Shown one piece after another: positions 34,200 to 43,519 of a stretch of 64,000 nucleotides of DNA. Each line of letters opens with the position of its first letter. Position 1 is the first letter of the stretch. The DNA is from DATESN01 sp035270785 (GTDB taxonomy: Bacteria > Bacillota > Clostridia > Lachnospirales > Lachnospiraceae). Location: NCBI GenBank assembly GCA_035270785.1, contig DATESN010000106.1, positions 1 through 64,000 of the forward strand, in the 5' to 3' direction. The notes below the pieces were generated by a model. The model made no database searches, was not told the DNA's origin, and saw only the letters and a program-made list of their open reading frames with translations. The translations under genes and the position numbers were made by a program.

Positions 34200-35438
34200 T
34201 TAGATTAGTGGGTATTTTTTTGTTAAAATGTCTACGATAGCACGAGCTTCAGGGATTTTATCTTCGCCACCCTTAATCACAAGTGATATTGCTTCAGCTA
34301 TTAAATCCATATCATCCGTATTCATCCCTCTAGCCGTGATAGCAGGAGTTCCAAGTCTGATTCCACTTGTCACAAATGGAGACTTTGGATCATTAGGAAT
34401 TGTATTTTTATTAGAAGTGATATGAGCTTCATCCAATAATTTTTCAACAGCCTTTCCAGTCAAATCAAAGGTAGTTAAATCCATAAGCATTAAATGGTTA
34501 TCAGTGCCACCTGATACAATTTTAATCCCTCGATTCATTAAACCTTTTGCTAAAGCTTGGGCGTTATCAACAATATTTTTTTGATATAATTTAAATTCGT
34601 CACTTAATGCTTCTTTAAAGCAAACAGCTTTTGCTGCAATTACATGCATTAACGGACCACCTTGAATACCAGGGAAAATTGCCTTATTGAAATTGTATTT
34701 GTCAGCAGCTTCTTGATTACATAAAATAAGACCACCACGTGGACCACGTAAAGTTTTATGGGTAGTAGTTGTTACCACATCAGCATATGGAATTGGATTT
34801 GGATGAAGTCCGGCTGCAACAAGCCCTGCAATATGAGCCATATCGACCATAAGTACTGCACCAACTTCATCAGCAACTTCTCTAAACTTTTTGAAATCAA
34901 TCGTTCTTGCGTAAGCACTTGCACCAGCAATAATCATCTTTGGCTTTGATTCTAGAGCAATTCTTCGAAGCTCATTATAATCAATAAAACCATCGTCATT
35001 TACACCATAAGGGACTACGTGAAACCATTTACCCGACATATTTACAGGGCTTCCATGAGTCAAATGTCCACCATGGTTTAGATTCATGCCCATAAGGGTA
35101 TCACCGGGATTTAAAATCGCAAATTGAACTGCCATATTTGCTTGTGCACCTGAATGAGGTTGTACATTTGCATAATCGCATCCAAATAATTCTTTAGCCC
35201 TTTCAATAGCTAAGGTTTCAATTACATCTACACATTCACATCCGCCATAATAACGCTTTCCAGGATATCCCTCCGCGTATTTATTAGTGAGGGGACTACC
35301 CATTGCTGCCATAACTGCTTTGCTAACCCAGTTTTCAGAAGCAATAAGCTCAATGTGAGTGTTTTGTCGCTGTTGTTCGTCCATAATTGCCTGAGCAATC
35401 TCGGGATCAACGTTTTTAACTTCGTCTAGTGAATACAT
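34200..35438 (-). CDS. glyA: Serine hydroxymethyltransferase
   Basis: PLP enzyme interconverting serine plus tetrahydrofolate with glycine plus methylene-tetrahydrofolate; it supplies one-carbon units. The 412-residue protein shows YYGGCE, HGGHLTHGSPVN, MVDMAHIAGLVAAG and the PLP lysine in TTTTHKTLRGPRGG near 223-236. RBS GGAGG lies 7-8 bases before the ATG. It is monocistronic with a clear promoter; I see no glycine riboswitch in its short leader. Confidence 0.97.
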   Translation of the reverse strand: MYSLDEVKNVDPEIAQAIMDEQQRQNTHIELIASENWVSKAVMAAMGSPLTNKYAEGYPGKRYYGGCECVDVIETLAIERAKELFGCDYANVQPHSGAQANMAVQFAILNPGDTLMGMNLNHGGHLTHGSPVNMSGKWFHVVPYGVNDDGFIDYNELRRIALESKPKMIIAGASAYARTIDFKKFREVADEVGAVLMVDMAHIAGLVAAGLHPNPIPYADVVTTTTHKTLRGPRGGLILCNQEAADKYNFNKAIFPGIQGGPLMHVIAAKAVCFKEALSDEFKLYQKNIVDNAQALAKGLMNRGIKIVSGGTDNHLMLMDLTTFDLTGKAVEKLLDEAHITSNKNTIPNDPKSPFVTSGIRLGTPAITARGMNTDDMDLIAEAISLVIKGGEDKIPEARAIVDILTKKYPLI

Positions 35439-35481
35439 GTTAAATCCTCCATTTGTTATTCATTTAAAATACATTGTCCAA

Positions 35482-35509
35482 ATTATAACATATTAACCTT
35501 TCAGTTAAA
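35482..35509 (-). promoter_or_regulatory. Sigma-A promoter of glyA
   Basis: On the minus strand TTTAAC (plus 35504-35509) and TATAAT (plus 35482-35487) are 16 bases apart. Confidence 0.65.
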
Positions 35510-35571
35510 ATACAAATAGTAAAGAAATATTTAAATGCGTTAACTGGATTCTATTGCAATGTAATACCTTC

Positions 35572-35600
35572 TTTACTATAACACTATTTGCTGATAAAAT
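35572..35600 (+). promoter_or_regulatory. Sigma-A promoter of the lipid kinase gene
   Basis: TTTACT (35572-35577), 17-base spacer, TAAAAT (35595-35600), 45 bases before the start codon. Confidence 0.6.
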
Positions 35601-35644
35601 AGAGAAAGCTTTTGTAAAAAAATGAATAAAAAATGGGGGACAAT

Positions 35645-36604
35645 ATGTATCATATTATAGTGAATCCAGCATCAAAATCTGGGAGAGCAATTAAGATTTG
35701 GAATGAAATAAAATTAGAATTAAAAAGGCGAAGTGTAATTTATAAAGAATATCTCACAAAAGGAATGGGAGATGCTTCTAAGATTGCAATGGAATTGACC
35801 AATCAGATGGGGGCAGATTATATTTCAATTATTGTTCTTGGTGGTGATGGAACGATGAATGAAGTGGTTCAAGGAATAAAAGATTTCGAAAAAACTAAAG
35901 TAAGTTATATCCCTACGGGTTCAAGTAATGACCTTGCAAGAGCACTAAAGATTCACCAAAATCCCATAAAAGCGTTAGATCTAATATTGAATGGTAAAAG
36001 ATGTATTAAAATGGATGTAGGAGTAATTAAATATAAGCCAAGTGTAATTGGATTTGGGGAAGATGATGAAGGAGATTTAGTGACAAGAAGGTTTTGTGTG
36101 AGTAGTGGCATTGGATTTGATGCGGCTGTTTGCCAAGATGCTTTAACATCTAATATTAGAAACATATGTAATAGAATTGGCTTGGGAAAGCTTACCTATT
36201 TAGGAATTGCACTAAAACAGCTCCTTACAGCACCAACAATTTCATGCAGCTTGTATTTGGATGGTAAAGAAAAAGTTTATTTGGAGAAATTTTTATTTAT
36301 AGCAAGCATGATACATCCTTATGAAGGTGGTGGATTCCTTTTCTGTCCTAAAGCACTTGATGATGATGGATTATTGGATCTTTGCGTGGTAGGAAAAATG
36401 TCTAAAATGAAAATGTTATGTGTGTTACCAACAGCTTTTTTTGGTAAGCATACTGGATTCAAAGATATCTATGAATATCGAGCAAAAGAAATAACAATTC
36501 AAACATCATCACCGTTATGGATACATACAGATGGAGAAGTTCCAGGTCAAACAAGTAATATTACAATAACCTGTTTAGAAGAAAAATTAAATTTGTATTA
36601 TTAA
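35645..36604 (+). CDS. Diacylglycerol/lipid kinase family protein (YegS/DgkB-like)
   Basis: A 319-residue cytosolic lipid kinase fold. It starts MYHIIVNPASKSGRA, has the nucleotide-binding GGDGTMNEVVQG near 70-81, PTGSSNDLARAL near 98-109 and a C-terminal beta-sandwich ending in THTDGEVPG-like residues (IHTDGEVPGQ). It probably phosphorylates diacylglycerol or a related lipid for recycling. The start is 35645; GGGGG (35635-35639) lies 5 bases upstream, while ATG 35633 overlaps that RBS. The PAP2-like gene follows after 11 bases, a natural lipid-phosphate pair. Confidence 0.88.
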   Translation: MYHIIVNPASKSGRAIKIWNEIKLELKRRSVIYKEYLTKGMGDASKIAMELTNQMGADYISIIVLGGDGTMNEVVQGIKDFEKTKVSYIPTGSSNDLARALKIHQNPIKALDLILNGKRCIKMDVGVIKYKPSVIGFGEDDEGDLVTRRFCVSSGIGFDAAVCQDALTSNIRNICNRIGLGKLTYLGIALKQLLTAPTISCSLYLDGKEKVYLEKFLFIASMIHPYEGGGFLFCPKALDDDGLLDLCVVGKMSKMKMLCVLPTAFFGKHTGFKDIYEYRAKEITIQTSSPLWIHTDGEVPGQTSNITITCLEEKLNLYY

Positions 36605-36615
36605 GGGAGAAATAT

Positions 36616-37266
36616 ATGATTAAACAGTTATACAGCAAGTACAAACACGGAGTACCAATGTTAATATGTATGATTATATATTTAATATGGTTTTATATAT
36701 TAGAAAACAGGAGTGTTGACAAGTATTATATTATTCATGTGACAATGGATGATAAGATTCCATTCATAGAACAATTTGTAATTCCATATTTTTGTTGGTT
36801 TGTTTATGTGTTTGTATTTGTTATATATTTTATTATTTCCAATAAGGAAGATTATGAAAAAGTATTCACATTTTTAGTAACTGGTATGATTTTGTTTCTT
36901 GTTATATCAACAATATGGCCAAATGCCCAGGAACTTCGTCCTGAAATATTTCCTAGAAATAATATATTTACTAAAATGATTGCAAGATTATATAAGACCG
37001 ATACCCCAACAAATATCATTCCAAGTATCCACGTATATAATTCATTGGGAATTCAGTTTGCGGTTATGAATAGTAAAGCATTACGTAAAAATAAAGCGAT
37101 ACAAATAACTTCTGTAATTCTTTGCATATTAATTATCCTTTCCACAGTCTTTATTAAACAGCATTCGTTGATCGACGTAATAGTTGCTATTGTCTTCGGG
37201 GCTGTCATGTACTATGTTGTATATGTTAAAAAAATGTTTTTTGGTAATAATAAGAAACATCTATGA
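36616..37266 (+). CDS. PAP2-like membrane phosphatase/phosphotransferase
   Basis: A 216-residue membrane protein with about six TM helices. It has a degenerate PAP2 signature: ELRPE near 115 (first motif), PSIHVYNS near 137-144 (PSGH-like, with His) and STVFIKQHSLIDVI near 176-189 (third motif with His and Asp). It would dephosphorylate a lipid phosphate at the membrane or transfer a phospho-alcohol. GGGAG precedes the ATG. The operon with the lipid kinase suggests lipid-phosphate turnover. Confidence 0.78.
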   Translation: MIKQLYSKYKHGVPMLICMIIYLIWFYILENRSVDKYYIIHVTMDDKIPFIEQFVIPYFCWFVYVFVFVIYFIISNKEDYEKVFTFLVTGMILFLVISTIWPNAQELRPEIFPRNNIFTKMIARLYKTDTPTNIIPSIHVYNSLGIQFAVMNSKALRKNKAIQITSVILCILIILSTVFIKQHSLIDVIVAIVFGAVMYYVVYVKKMFFGNNKKHL

Positions 37267-37311
37267 AAAAAAGTAGTATTGTAAGGCAAAGAAGAGCATA
37301 CAATTTAATTA

Positions 37312-37357
37312 AAAAACGATGCGATGGGAAAATATAGTTTCCTTTGTATCGTTTTTA
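37312..37357 (+). terminator. Terminator after the lipid kinase/PAP2 operon
   Basis: AAAAACGAT (37312-37320) pairs with ATCGTTTTT (37348-37356). An inner stem GGAAA/TTTCC (37327-37331/37338-37342) makes a long interrupted hairpin with a T-run. Confidence 0.8.
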
Positions 37358-37384
37358 GTTTATGAAAAGTTTAGAAATGTCTAG

Positions 37385-37412
37385 TTGACATTGAAAGTTC
37401 GTGTGTTATAAT
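37385..37412 (+). promoter_or_regulatory. Sigma-A promoter of clpB
   Basis: TTGACA (37385-37390) and TATAAT (37407-37412), 16 bases apart, both perfect. No CIRCE or CtsR box is visible between here and the start. Confidence 0.85.
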
Positions 37413-37503
37413 ACAAATAGAACAAGCATATCAATATTGAAAGAAAAATGAAAAGAATTACAGGAATAAACAATCAAAAAGGGGACATTGGAGGGCATAC
37501 AAT

Positions 37504-40089
37504 ATGAACGTTACGAAATTCACACAAAAATCCATAGAAGCAGTAAACACTTGTGAAAAGTTAGCATACGAATATGGAAATCAAGAGATGGAACAAGAAC
37601 ATTTACTTGTAAGTCTTCTTCAAATAGAAGACAGTTTACTACTAAAGTTAATTGAAAAAATGGAAATTAATCAGGAACATTTTACGAAGCGTGCAGAAGA
37701 AGCAATTAAGAAAAGAGTAAAAGTACAGGGCGGACAGATTTATGTAGGACAATTTTTAAATAAGGTTTTAATCAAAGCAGAAGACGAGGCAAAGACAATG
37801 GGAGACGAATATGTCTCTGTAGAGCATTTGTTTCTTGCAATGATTCAAGAACCAAACAAAGAGATAAAAGAAATTTTCAGAGAATATGGAATTACACGAG
37901 AACGATTTTTACAAGCATTATCAACAGTGCGTGGTAATCAAAGGGTAACCAGTGATAATCCAGAGGCTACTTACGATACTCTATTAAAATATGGTCAAGA
38001 ATTAGTGGAAAAAGCGCGTAATGAAAAGCTAGATCCAGTAATTGGTCGTGATAATGAAATCAGAAATATTATAAGAATTCTCTCCAGAAAAACAAAAAAC
38101 AATCCTGTTTTAATCGGTGAACCAGGTGTTGGTAAAACGGCGGTAGTTGAAGGATTAGCGCAGCGCATTGTTCGTGGTGATGTTCCCCATGGATTAAAGG
38201 AAAAGAAAATATTTGCTCTTGATATAGGCGCTTTAGTAGCTGGAGCAAAATATCGCGGTGAGTTCGAAGAGCGTTTAAAAGCGGTGCTTGAAGATGTTAA
38301 AAAAAGTGACGGACAGATTATTTTATTTATTGATGAACTTCATACGATTGTGGGTGCTGGGAAAACAGATGGAGCTTTAGATGCAAGTAATATGTTAAAA
38401 CCTATGTTAGCCCGTGGAGAATTACACTGTATTGGTGCAACAACCTTAGATGAATATCGAAAATATATTGAAAAAGATGCAGCTTTAGAACGTCGCTTTC
38501 AACCGGTTTTGGTGGAAGAACCAACGGTGGAGGATACTATTTCCATACTTCGGGGTTTAAAAGAGAGATACGAGGTCTTTCATGGTGTAAAAATCATGGA
38601 TAATGCTTTAGTAAGTGCAGCAATTCTTTCTAATCGTTATATTACAGATCGATTTTTACCAGATAAGGCAATTGATCTAGTGGATGAAGCTTGCGCTTTG
38701 ATTAAAACGGAATTAGATTCTATGCCTACAGAATTAGACGAATTACAGCGAAAGATTATGCAAATGGAAATTGAAGAGGCGGCTCTGAAAAAAGAAAAAG
38801 ATAAAGTAAGTATAGAGCGATTAGAAGTGCTACAAAAAGAACTCGCGGAACTTAAATCAGAATTTAATAATAGGAAGGCCCAGTGGGATAATGAAAAAAC
38901 ATCGGTAGAAAAACTATCAAAATTAAGAGAAGAAATTGATTCTGTGAATAGTAAAATTCAAATCGCACAAAGAGAAGGTGACCTGGAAAAGGCAGCAGAG
39001 CTTTCCTATGGGAAGATGCCATCATTAAAAAAGCAATTAGAAATAGAAGAAGCGTTAGTAGCAGATAAAGATTTATCAATAGTGCACGAAAATGTCTCGG
39101 AAGAAGAGATTGCAAAGATTGTGTCACGTTGGACAGGAATTCCTGTCACTAAATTAACAGAGGGTGAGCGAAATAAGACATTGCATCTAGATGAAGAATT
39201 GCACAAACGTGTGATAGGGCAAGAGGAGGGTGTGACAAAAGTTACGGAAGCGATTATTCGATCGAAAGCAGGTATTAAAGACCCTACAAAACCAATTGGC
39301 TCCTTCCTTTTTTTAGGTCCAACAGGAGTCGGTAAAACGGAACTAGCAAAAGCATTAGCATCATCTTTGTTTGATAATGAATCTAATATGATACGAATTG
39401 ATATGAGTGAATATATGGAGAAACATTCTGTATCACGTCTGATTGGAGCACCACCTGGATATGTAGGATATGAGGAAGGTGGACAACTAACAGAAGCAGT
39501 TAGAAGAAAACCGTATGCGGTTGTACTGTTTGATGAAATAGAAAAAGCACATGCAGATGTTTTTAATGTATTATTGCAGGTTTTAGATGATGGTAGAATT
39601 ACAGATTCCCAGGGACGTACTGTGGATTTCAAGAATACTATTTTAATTATGACGTCTAATATTGGAGCAAACTATTTGCTTGATGGAATCGATGAAGTAG
39701 GTGTGGTAAGCAGTGGAGCAGAAAATATGGTAATGAAATCTTTGCGCGATCATTTTAGACCAGAGTTTCTAAATAGATTAGATGAAATTATATTATTCAA
39801 ACCACTAACGAAACGTGATGTGGGTAACATTATTCATCTCATTATATCAGATTTAAATAAAAGGCTTGCAGATAAACAACTACGTATTGTTCTAACTTCT
39901 GAAGCTGAAAAATATATCATAGACCATAGTTATGACCCTGTATATGGAGCAAGACCTTTGAAAAGATATATTCAAAAATATGTAGAAACCTTATCAGCAA
40001 AACTGATTTTAGGGGATCTTGTTGGAAGTGGGGATAGTATTTGTATCTATGAAGAAAAGGGAGAACTGAAAGCAAAGAAGGAAAACTGA
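37504..40089 (+). CDS. clpB: ATP-dependent chaperone ClpB
   Basis: Hexameric AAA+ disaggregase that works with DnaK. The 861-residue protein has an N-terminal Clp_N repeat domain (1-145), first AAA+ with GEPGVGKTAVVEG near 205, the M-domain coiled coil (about 400-520: rich in Glu/Lys with repeated leucines), and second AAA+ with GPTGVGKTELAK near 603. GGAGGG precedes the ATG. The stop codon lies in a 20-base tandem duplication. If one unit is removed, the frame continues three more bases and ends KENR, suggesting a recent change of the C-terminus. Confidence 0.96.
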   Translation: MNVTKFTQKSIEAVNTCEKLAYEYGNQEMEQEHLLVSLLQIEDSLLLKLIEKMEINQEHFTKRAEEAIKKRVKVQGGQIYVGQFLNKVLIKAEDEAKTMGDEYVSVEHLFLAMIQEPNKEIKEIFREYGITRERFLQALSTVRGNQRVTSDNPEATYDTLLKYGQELVEKARNEKLDPVIGRDNEIRNIIRILSRKTKNNPVLIGEPGVGKTAVVEGLAQRIVRGDVPHGLKEKKIFALDIGALVAGAKYRGEFEERLKAVLEDVKKSDGQIILFIDELHTIVGAGKTDGALDASNMLKPMLARGELHCIGATTLDEYRKYIEKDAALERRFQPVLVEEPTVEDTISILRGLKERYEVFHGVKIMDNALVSAAILSNRYITDRFLPDKAIDLVDEACALIKTELDSMPTELDELQRKIMQMEIEEAALKKEKDKVSIERLEVLQKELAELKSEFNNRKAQWDNEKTSVEKLSKLREEIDSVNSKIQIAQREGDLEKAAELSYGKMPSLKKQLEIEEALVADKDLSIVHENVSEEEIAKIVSRWTGIPVTKLTEGERNKTLHLDEELHKRVIGQEEGVTKVTEAIIRSKAGIKDPTKPIGSFLFLGPTGVGKTELAKALASSLFDNESNMIRIDMSEYMEKHSVSRLIGAPPGYVGYEEGGQLTEAVRRKPYAVVLFDEIEKAHADVFNVLLQVLDDGRITDSQGRTVDFKNTILIMTSNIGANYLLDGIDEVGVVSSGAENMVMKSLRDHFRPEFLNRLDEIILFKPLTKRDVGNIIHLIISDLNKRLADKQLRIVLTSEAEKYIIDHSYDPVYGARPLKRYIQKYVETLSAKLILGDLVGSGDSICIYEEKGELKAKKEN

Positions 40090-40103
40090 AAGCAAAGAAG
40101 GAA
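40064..40103. repeat. 20-base tandem duplication over the clpB stop codon
   Basis: AACTGAAAGCAAAGAAGGAA is present at 40064-40083 and again, exactly, at 40084-40103. The TGA used by clpB (40087-40089) lies in the second unit. Confidence 0.95.
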
Positions 40104-40127
40104 AACAGATAGTTCTATGAAAGAAGA

Positions 40128-40161
40128 AAATCCCTCCCAAATCACAATTTGGGAGGGATTT
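40128..40161. terminator. Bidirectional terminator, clpB / SpoIID-like gene
   Basis: AAATCCCTCCCAAAT (40128-40142) pairs perfectly with ATTTGGGAGGGATTT (40147-40161) around CACA. Confidence 0.9.
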
Positions 40162-40171
40162 AAATTATACT

Positions 40172-41437
40172 TTAAGAAATAGGTTCAGCCAAACGAGTAA
40201 CCCCAACATAGATTTGAGAGATTTTATACCAAGTGGCATAGTCTACGATACCTGTTTGAGGAAGATTGAAAACTTGCTGAAATATTCTTACCGCATTAGC
40301 AGTATGCTGCCCATAGATACCATCAACAGATATACTTGGTAGTAAAGGATAGTTTTGCTTAATACGATTTAATTGTTCTTGAATCTGCATTACCTTATCC
40401 CCAGAAGCACCAATATTTAAATTGTATCCAGGAAAGGAAGAGGGTACTCCAGACACAAAAATGGAAGAATTAATGTACATATCACCACCATAGTAATAAT
40501 GGATAATATCAATAGGGGTATAACCTTGATCTCCTAAATATTTGGAACCCCATTGACTTAATCCACCACAAGTAACATTTTTACCATCACAATAGGAAGT
40601 TAAAATGGGCTGCTTGACACCAGGGCGTGATAAAAAATTATTAAATATATTATCCACTACCATTTCTACATTTTCATAGTAATTGCGGCCATACATCCAT
40701 TTTTGATCGTAGGCTGTAGAATTTGTAATGGTAAAACTATATCCCTGATTCCTGTACCATTCTGTATAGACCCTATTTAGAGTGAAACTCATAATGGCAA
40801 GTGTATTAGCGTATAAAGTTTCTTCTGGCCAGGTGGCATAGATTTCCGAAGATACAACGTTTTTTATATAATCGCTGTAAGGTACATAATAATTATTAGC
40901 ACTTGTATCACTAGGAACTCCATCATGAACGATAATAATTTCGGGAATTACAACCCGACTTAGAACAATTTCACCACTTTCATTGATTGGTTTGATTTCA
41001 GCTTCTGGAATTTTTGGAGGATAATTATAAAAGAGCGTGTGGGGAAGAATAACGACTTCATTTGTTTGTTCGGAAGTTATAATGGGGCTTAATTTTATTG
41101 GTTGTAAGGCAGTAACAGAAGGAAGCACCTCTGTACCAAATACGTTTGTTGGCTCATAACCATCAGCAGTAACAAATATGTTGTAATTGGCATAGGGTTG
41201 AGGAGAGCCCGGTTCTAAACTATAATCAATAGGGGGTGTTGGAAGTTCAAGGTCAATGGTCCGTCCAATTTCATTTGTATTTATTTCTTCTATAACTTTA
41301 TCAGGTTCACTAGAATAGGAGATGGATATTTTGGCATTTGGTATTGGGATAAGGCCCAAGGAAGAAGTAACGTTAAAAGACAAGTTCCCATTACTATTTG
41401 ATGTATCCTGAGCTGCATATATAATATGTTTGGACAT
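40172..41437 (-). CDS. SpoIID-like, peptidoglycan-binding domain protein
   Basis: A 421-residue protein without signal peptide or TM helix. Residues 1-130 look like beta-sandwich/Ig-like repeats (SFNVTSSLGLIPIPNAKISISY; YNIFVTADGYEPTNVFGTEV). About 180-325 resembles a SpoIID/LytB amidase-enhancer domain (VVSSEIYATWPEETLYANTL; TCGGLSQWGSKYLGDQGY). Residues 345-405 form a peptidoglycan-binding type 1 domain (GDKVMQIQEQLNRIK; VDGIYGQHTANAVRIFQQ). A role in spore cortex or mother-cell wall work is inferred, since export is not evident. RBS AGAGG lies 6 bases before the ATG, inside the arm of the upstream terminator. Confidence 0.78.
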   Translation of the reverse strand: MSKHIIYAAQDTSNSNGNLSFNVTSSLGLIPIPNAKISISYSSEPDKVIEEINTNEIGRTIDLELPTPPIDYSLEPGSPQPYANYNIFVTADGYEPTNVFGTEVLPSVTALQPIKLSPIITSEQTNEVVILPHTLFYNYPPKIPEAEIKPINESGEIVLSRVVIPEIIIVHDGVPSDTSANNYYVPYSDYIKNVVSSEIYATWPEETLYANTLAIMSFTLNRVYTEWYRNQGYSFTITNSTAYDQKWMYGRNYYENVEMVVDNIFNNFLSRPGVKQPILTSYCDGKNVTCGGLSQWGSKYLGDQGYTPIDIIHYYYGGDMYINSSIFVSGVPSSFPGYNLNIGASGDKVMQIQEQLNRIKQNYPLLPSISVDGIYGQHTANAVRIFQQVFNLPQTGIVDYATWYKISQIYVGVTRLAEPIS

Positions 41438-41439
41438 AG

Positions 41440-41486
41440 AAAAACCTCTGCATATTCACTTATTTATAGTATATGCAAAGGTTTTT
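41440..41486 (-). terminator. Terminator of the gntR-ABC operon, abutting the next start
   Basis: On the minus strand a 16-base arm (plus 41471-41486) pairs fully, allowing one U-G, with plus 41440-41455, around a 15-base loop, followed by TTTTTC. On the plus strand the same stem has an A-C mismatch. The 3' arm contains the RBS of the SpoIID-like gene. Confidence 0.8.
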
Positions 41487-41513
41487 TTACTGAAACAAAA
41501 ATACGAAAGAGAA

Positions 41514-42353
41514 TTAATCCAAGTTTAATTTTTTCTTCATAATGTAACTAGATAAGAAGAATAAAATAATTCCAATAACTAACATAATACCTGTAGATGT
41601 GAACATAGTCGACCAGATGGTACGAGAAAGGCTAAAGGAAGAGCTTGCCATTGAACTTACATTTCCAACAATCAAACCATTGGAAAATGTTGCAAGAGCC
41701 ATTGTAAGTATTGTTTCTAATACTATATAAATACCCACATAAGTAAAAATGGAACCCAATACTTTATGCTTCGACCACAATTGGCCTATGGAGATAGAAC
41801 CATAAATCATTAACATTCCACATACGCTAGAGACAAAGGAGAATGAGATCATTGCAAGTATAAACAAAGGAAATGGAGTTCCTATTTCCAGGGCAACTTG
41901 ATCTATGATTATATTAATTGCTTCGGTAAATAGTAAAATTGTAAAACCATCCGCAAACTTTATTAAAACAGAATAGAGTAAAGTCAAAACACTTACTACA
42001 ATAACAAAAGTGGTAATTATCGTCCAAGATACAGCTACAATTAATTTAGCAAGTAAAATCTTACTTGGTGTTACAGGTAAGGTATGAGTCAGGTAACCTT
42101 CATCAGAGTATAAGTTTTTATAAAAATGGACAGATAAGAAAATGAAAGAGGCAAAAGCAACAACAATTAAACTAATATAATAAACGACTAATATAATGCC
42201 GGCCAAAACATTAAGCTGAGGAATATCAGAACTCCACAAAGGCGTTTGAAATGAAATGATTCCAATGATGGTCATGATTACTAGAATGGCATTCATCATA
42301 AACATTGTTTTCCAAATTGATTTCCAATCATGTTTTATTAACTTTCCTAACAT
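41514..42353 (-). CDS. ABC transporter permease, gntR operon
   Basis: A 279-residue membrane protein with six predicted TM segments (for example near 18-40, 55-80, 105-130, 165-195 and 245-270), starting MLGKLIKHDWKSIWKTMF. It is the membrane partner of the ATPase encoded just upstream; its ATG overlaps the ATPase stop by 7 bases. The YtrC/YtrD-like setting suggests a role in cell-envelope stress or peptide export; the substrate is not known. Confidence 0.82.
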   Translation of the reverse strand: MLGKLIKHDWKSIWKTMFMMNAILVIMTIIGIISFQTPLWSSDIPQLNVLAGIILVVYYISLIVVAFASFIFLSVHFYKNLYSDEGYLTHTLPVTPSKILLAKLIVAVSWTIITTFVIVVSVLTLLYSVLIKFADGFTILLFTEAINIIIDQVALEIGTPFPLFILAMISFSFVSSVCGMLMIYGSISIGQLWSKHKVLGSIFTYVGIYIVLETILTMALATFSNGLIVGNVSSMASSSFSLSRTIWSTMFTSTGIMLVIGIILFFLSSYIMKKKLNLD

Positions 42354-43048
42354 GCAAATACCTCCCTAAAATAAGAATCTACTGATTTTCCGTATTCTTC
42401 TCGAATTGTTTCTACTGTTGTATGCATCACTAGATTTCCCTCTTTAATTAGGATAACCTCATCAAGTACGTTTTCGATATCAGTGATTAAATGAGTAGAT
42501 AATAAAATAGTAGCATTCTCGCTATAGTTATTGATAATGGTTTTTAAAATATAATCTCTAGCCGCAGGATCTACCCCAGCTATTGGTTCATCAAGAATGT
42601 AAAGATCTGCTTTTCTACTCATAACTAAGATTAGTTGAACTTTTTCTTTGGTTCCTTTTGATAATGTTTTCAATTTTGAATTAGATTCAATATTTAAAGA
42701 TTTTAACATTCCATAAGCAACATCTTTACGGAAATCTGTATAAAAGTCTGCAAAAAAATCTACTAGTTCACTGACTTTCAATCCGTTTTGCAGATAAGTC
42801 TTTTCTGGTAAATAGGAAACAATCTTTTTTGTTTCTACACCAGGTACATTACCATTAATCAAGATGTTTCCTGAACTTGGTTGTAATAAACCATTTAACA
42901 TTTTTATTAAGGTCGTTTTACCACTGCCATTTGGACCAAGTAATCCAATAATGCGTCCCCGTTCTATTTTAATGTTTAGTTGATTTATAGCAGCTTTTTT
43001 TGTACTATAGTTTTTTGTTAGATTATTTATTTCCACTAGTGAATCCAT
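42347..43048 (-). CDS. ABC transporter ATP-binding protein (YtrB-like)
   Basis: A 233-residue ABC ATPase with Walker A GPNGSGKTT near residue 36, signature LSKGTKEKVQLI near 131 and Walker B LYILDEPIAGVDP, with the switch His in STHLITDIE. The start ATG directly abuts the gntR stop codon, and GGAGGGG lies 6 bases before it. It is the energy unit for the adjacent permease and is expected to be under GntR control. Confidence 0.92.
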   Translation of the reverse strand: MDSLVEINNLTKNYSTKKAAINQLNIKIERGRIIGLLGPNGSGKTTLIKMLNGLLQPSSGNILINGNVPGVETKKIVSYLPEKTYLQNGLKVSELVDFFADFYTDFRKDVAYGMLKSLNIESNSKLKTLSKGTKEKVQLILVMSRKADLYILDEPIAGVDPAARDYILKTIINNYSENATILLSTHLITDIENVLDEVILIKEGNLVMHTTVETIREEYGKSVDSYFREVFAC

Positions 43049-43417
43049 CTACTTCCCCTCCTTGGTTGCCTGTTTAATAAGGGCAGCCGTTTCTTCTTTT
43101 TCAAACCCTAATTCTTTCATTTTCTGAAAGAAGTTTTTTATTTGATCCGTTGCTAATTCCTTTTGAATGTCCTTAATCATGGTAATATCCTCCGTTACTA
43201 ATCTGCCACTGGTTCGAAGTGTTGCAATTAATCCGCTTCGTTCCAACTCGGTAAAGGCCTTTTGCATTGTGTTAGGATTAACATTTGCTTCGGCTGCTAG
43301 ATCTCTTACGCTAGGTAATTTGTCACCGGGTTTATAAAACCCACTCACTATTTGCATTTGAACCTTTTCTACTATTTGAGAGTAGATAGGTCTATCTGAA
43401 TCAAGATTCCAAGCCAT
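43049..43417 (-). CDS. GntR-family repressor, YtrA type
   Basis: A 122-residue protein: a GntR winged helix (MAWNLDSDRPIYSQIVEKV; KLPSVRDLAAEANVNPNTMQKAFTELE at about 32-58) plus a short helical C-terminal tail instead of a large effector domain, the YtrA subfamily layout. The start is 43417, since AGGAAGG lies 5 bases upstream; the in-frame ATG at 43444 has no RBS. It is the first gene of its own ABC operon and probably represses it by binding 43520-43555. A matching palindrome at 22.4 kb suggests a second target. Confidence 0.92.
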   Translation of the reverse strand: MAWNLDSDRPIYSQIVEKVQMQIVSGFYKPGDKLPSVRDLAAEANVNPNTMQKAFTELERSGLIATLRTSGRLVTEDITMIKDIQKELATDQIKNFFQKMKELGFEKEETAALIKQATKEGK

Positions 43418-43519
43418 AGTTACCTTCCTTTCTTGTTTATTCATTTTCTATTGTTTCTATGCTAACTCTTTTACATTTACATACATAAAGAGTAATTATC
43501 ATAGCATAGTATAAATGTA

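Noticed and set aside
35439..35644. Glycine riboswitch or T-box upstream of glyA
   Set aside because: The minus-strand leader after the promoter is short (about 40 bases) and has no tandem aptamer or T-box sequence.
37385..37503. CIRCE or CtsR heat-shock operator upstream of clpB
   Set aside because: Neither the CIRCE inverted repeat nor the CtsR heptad repeats could be found; only a sigma-A promoter is seen.
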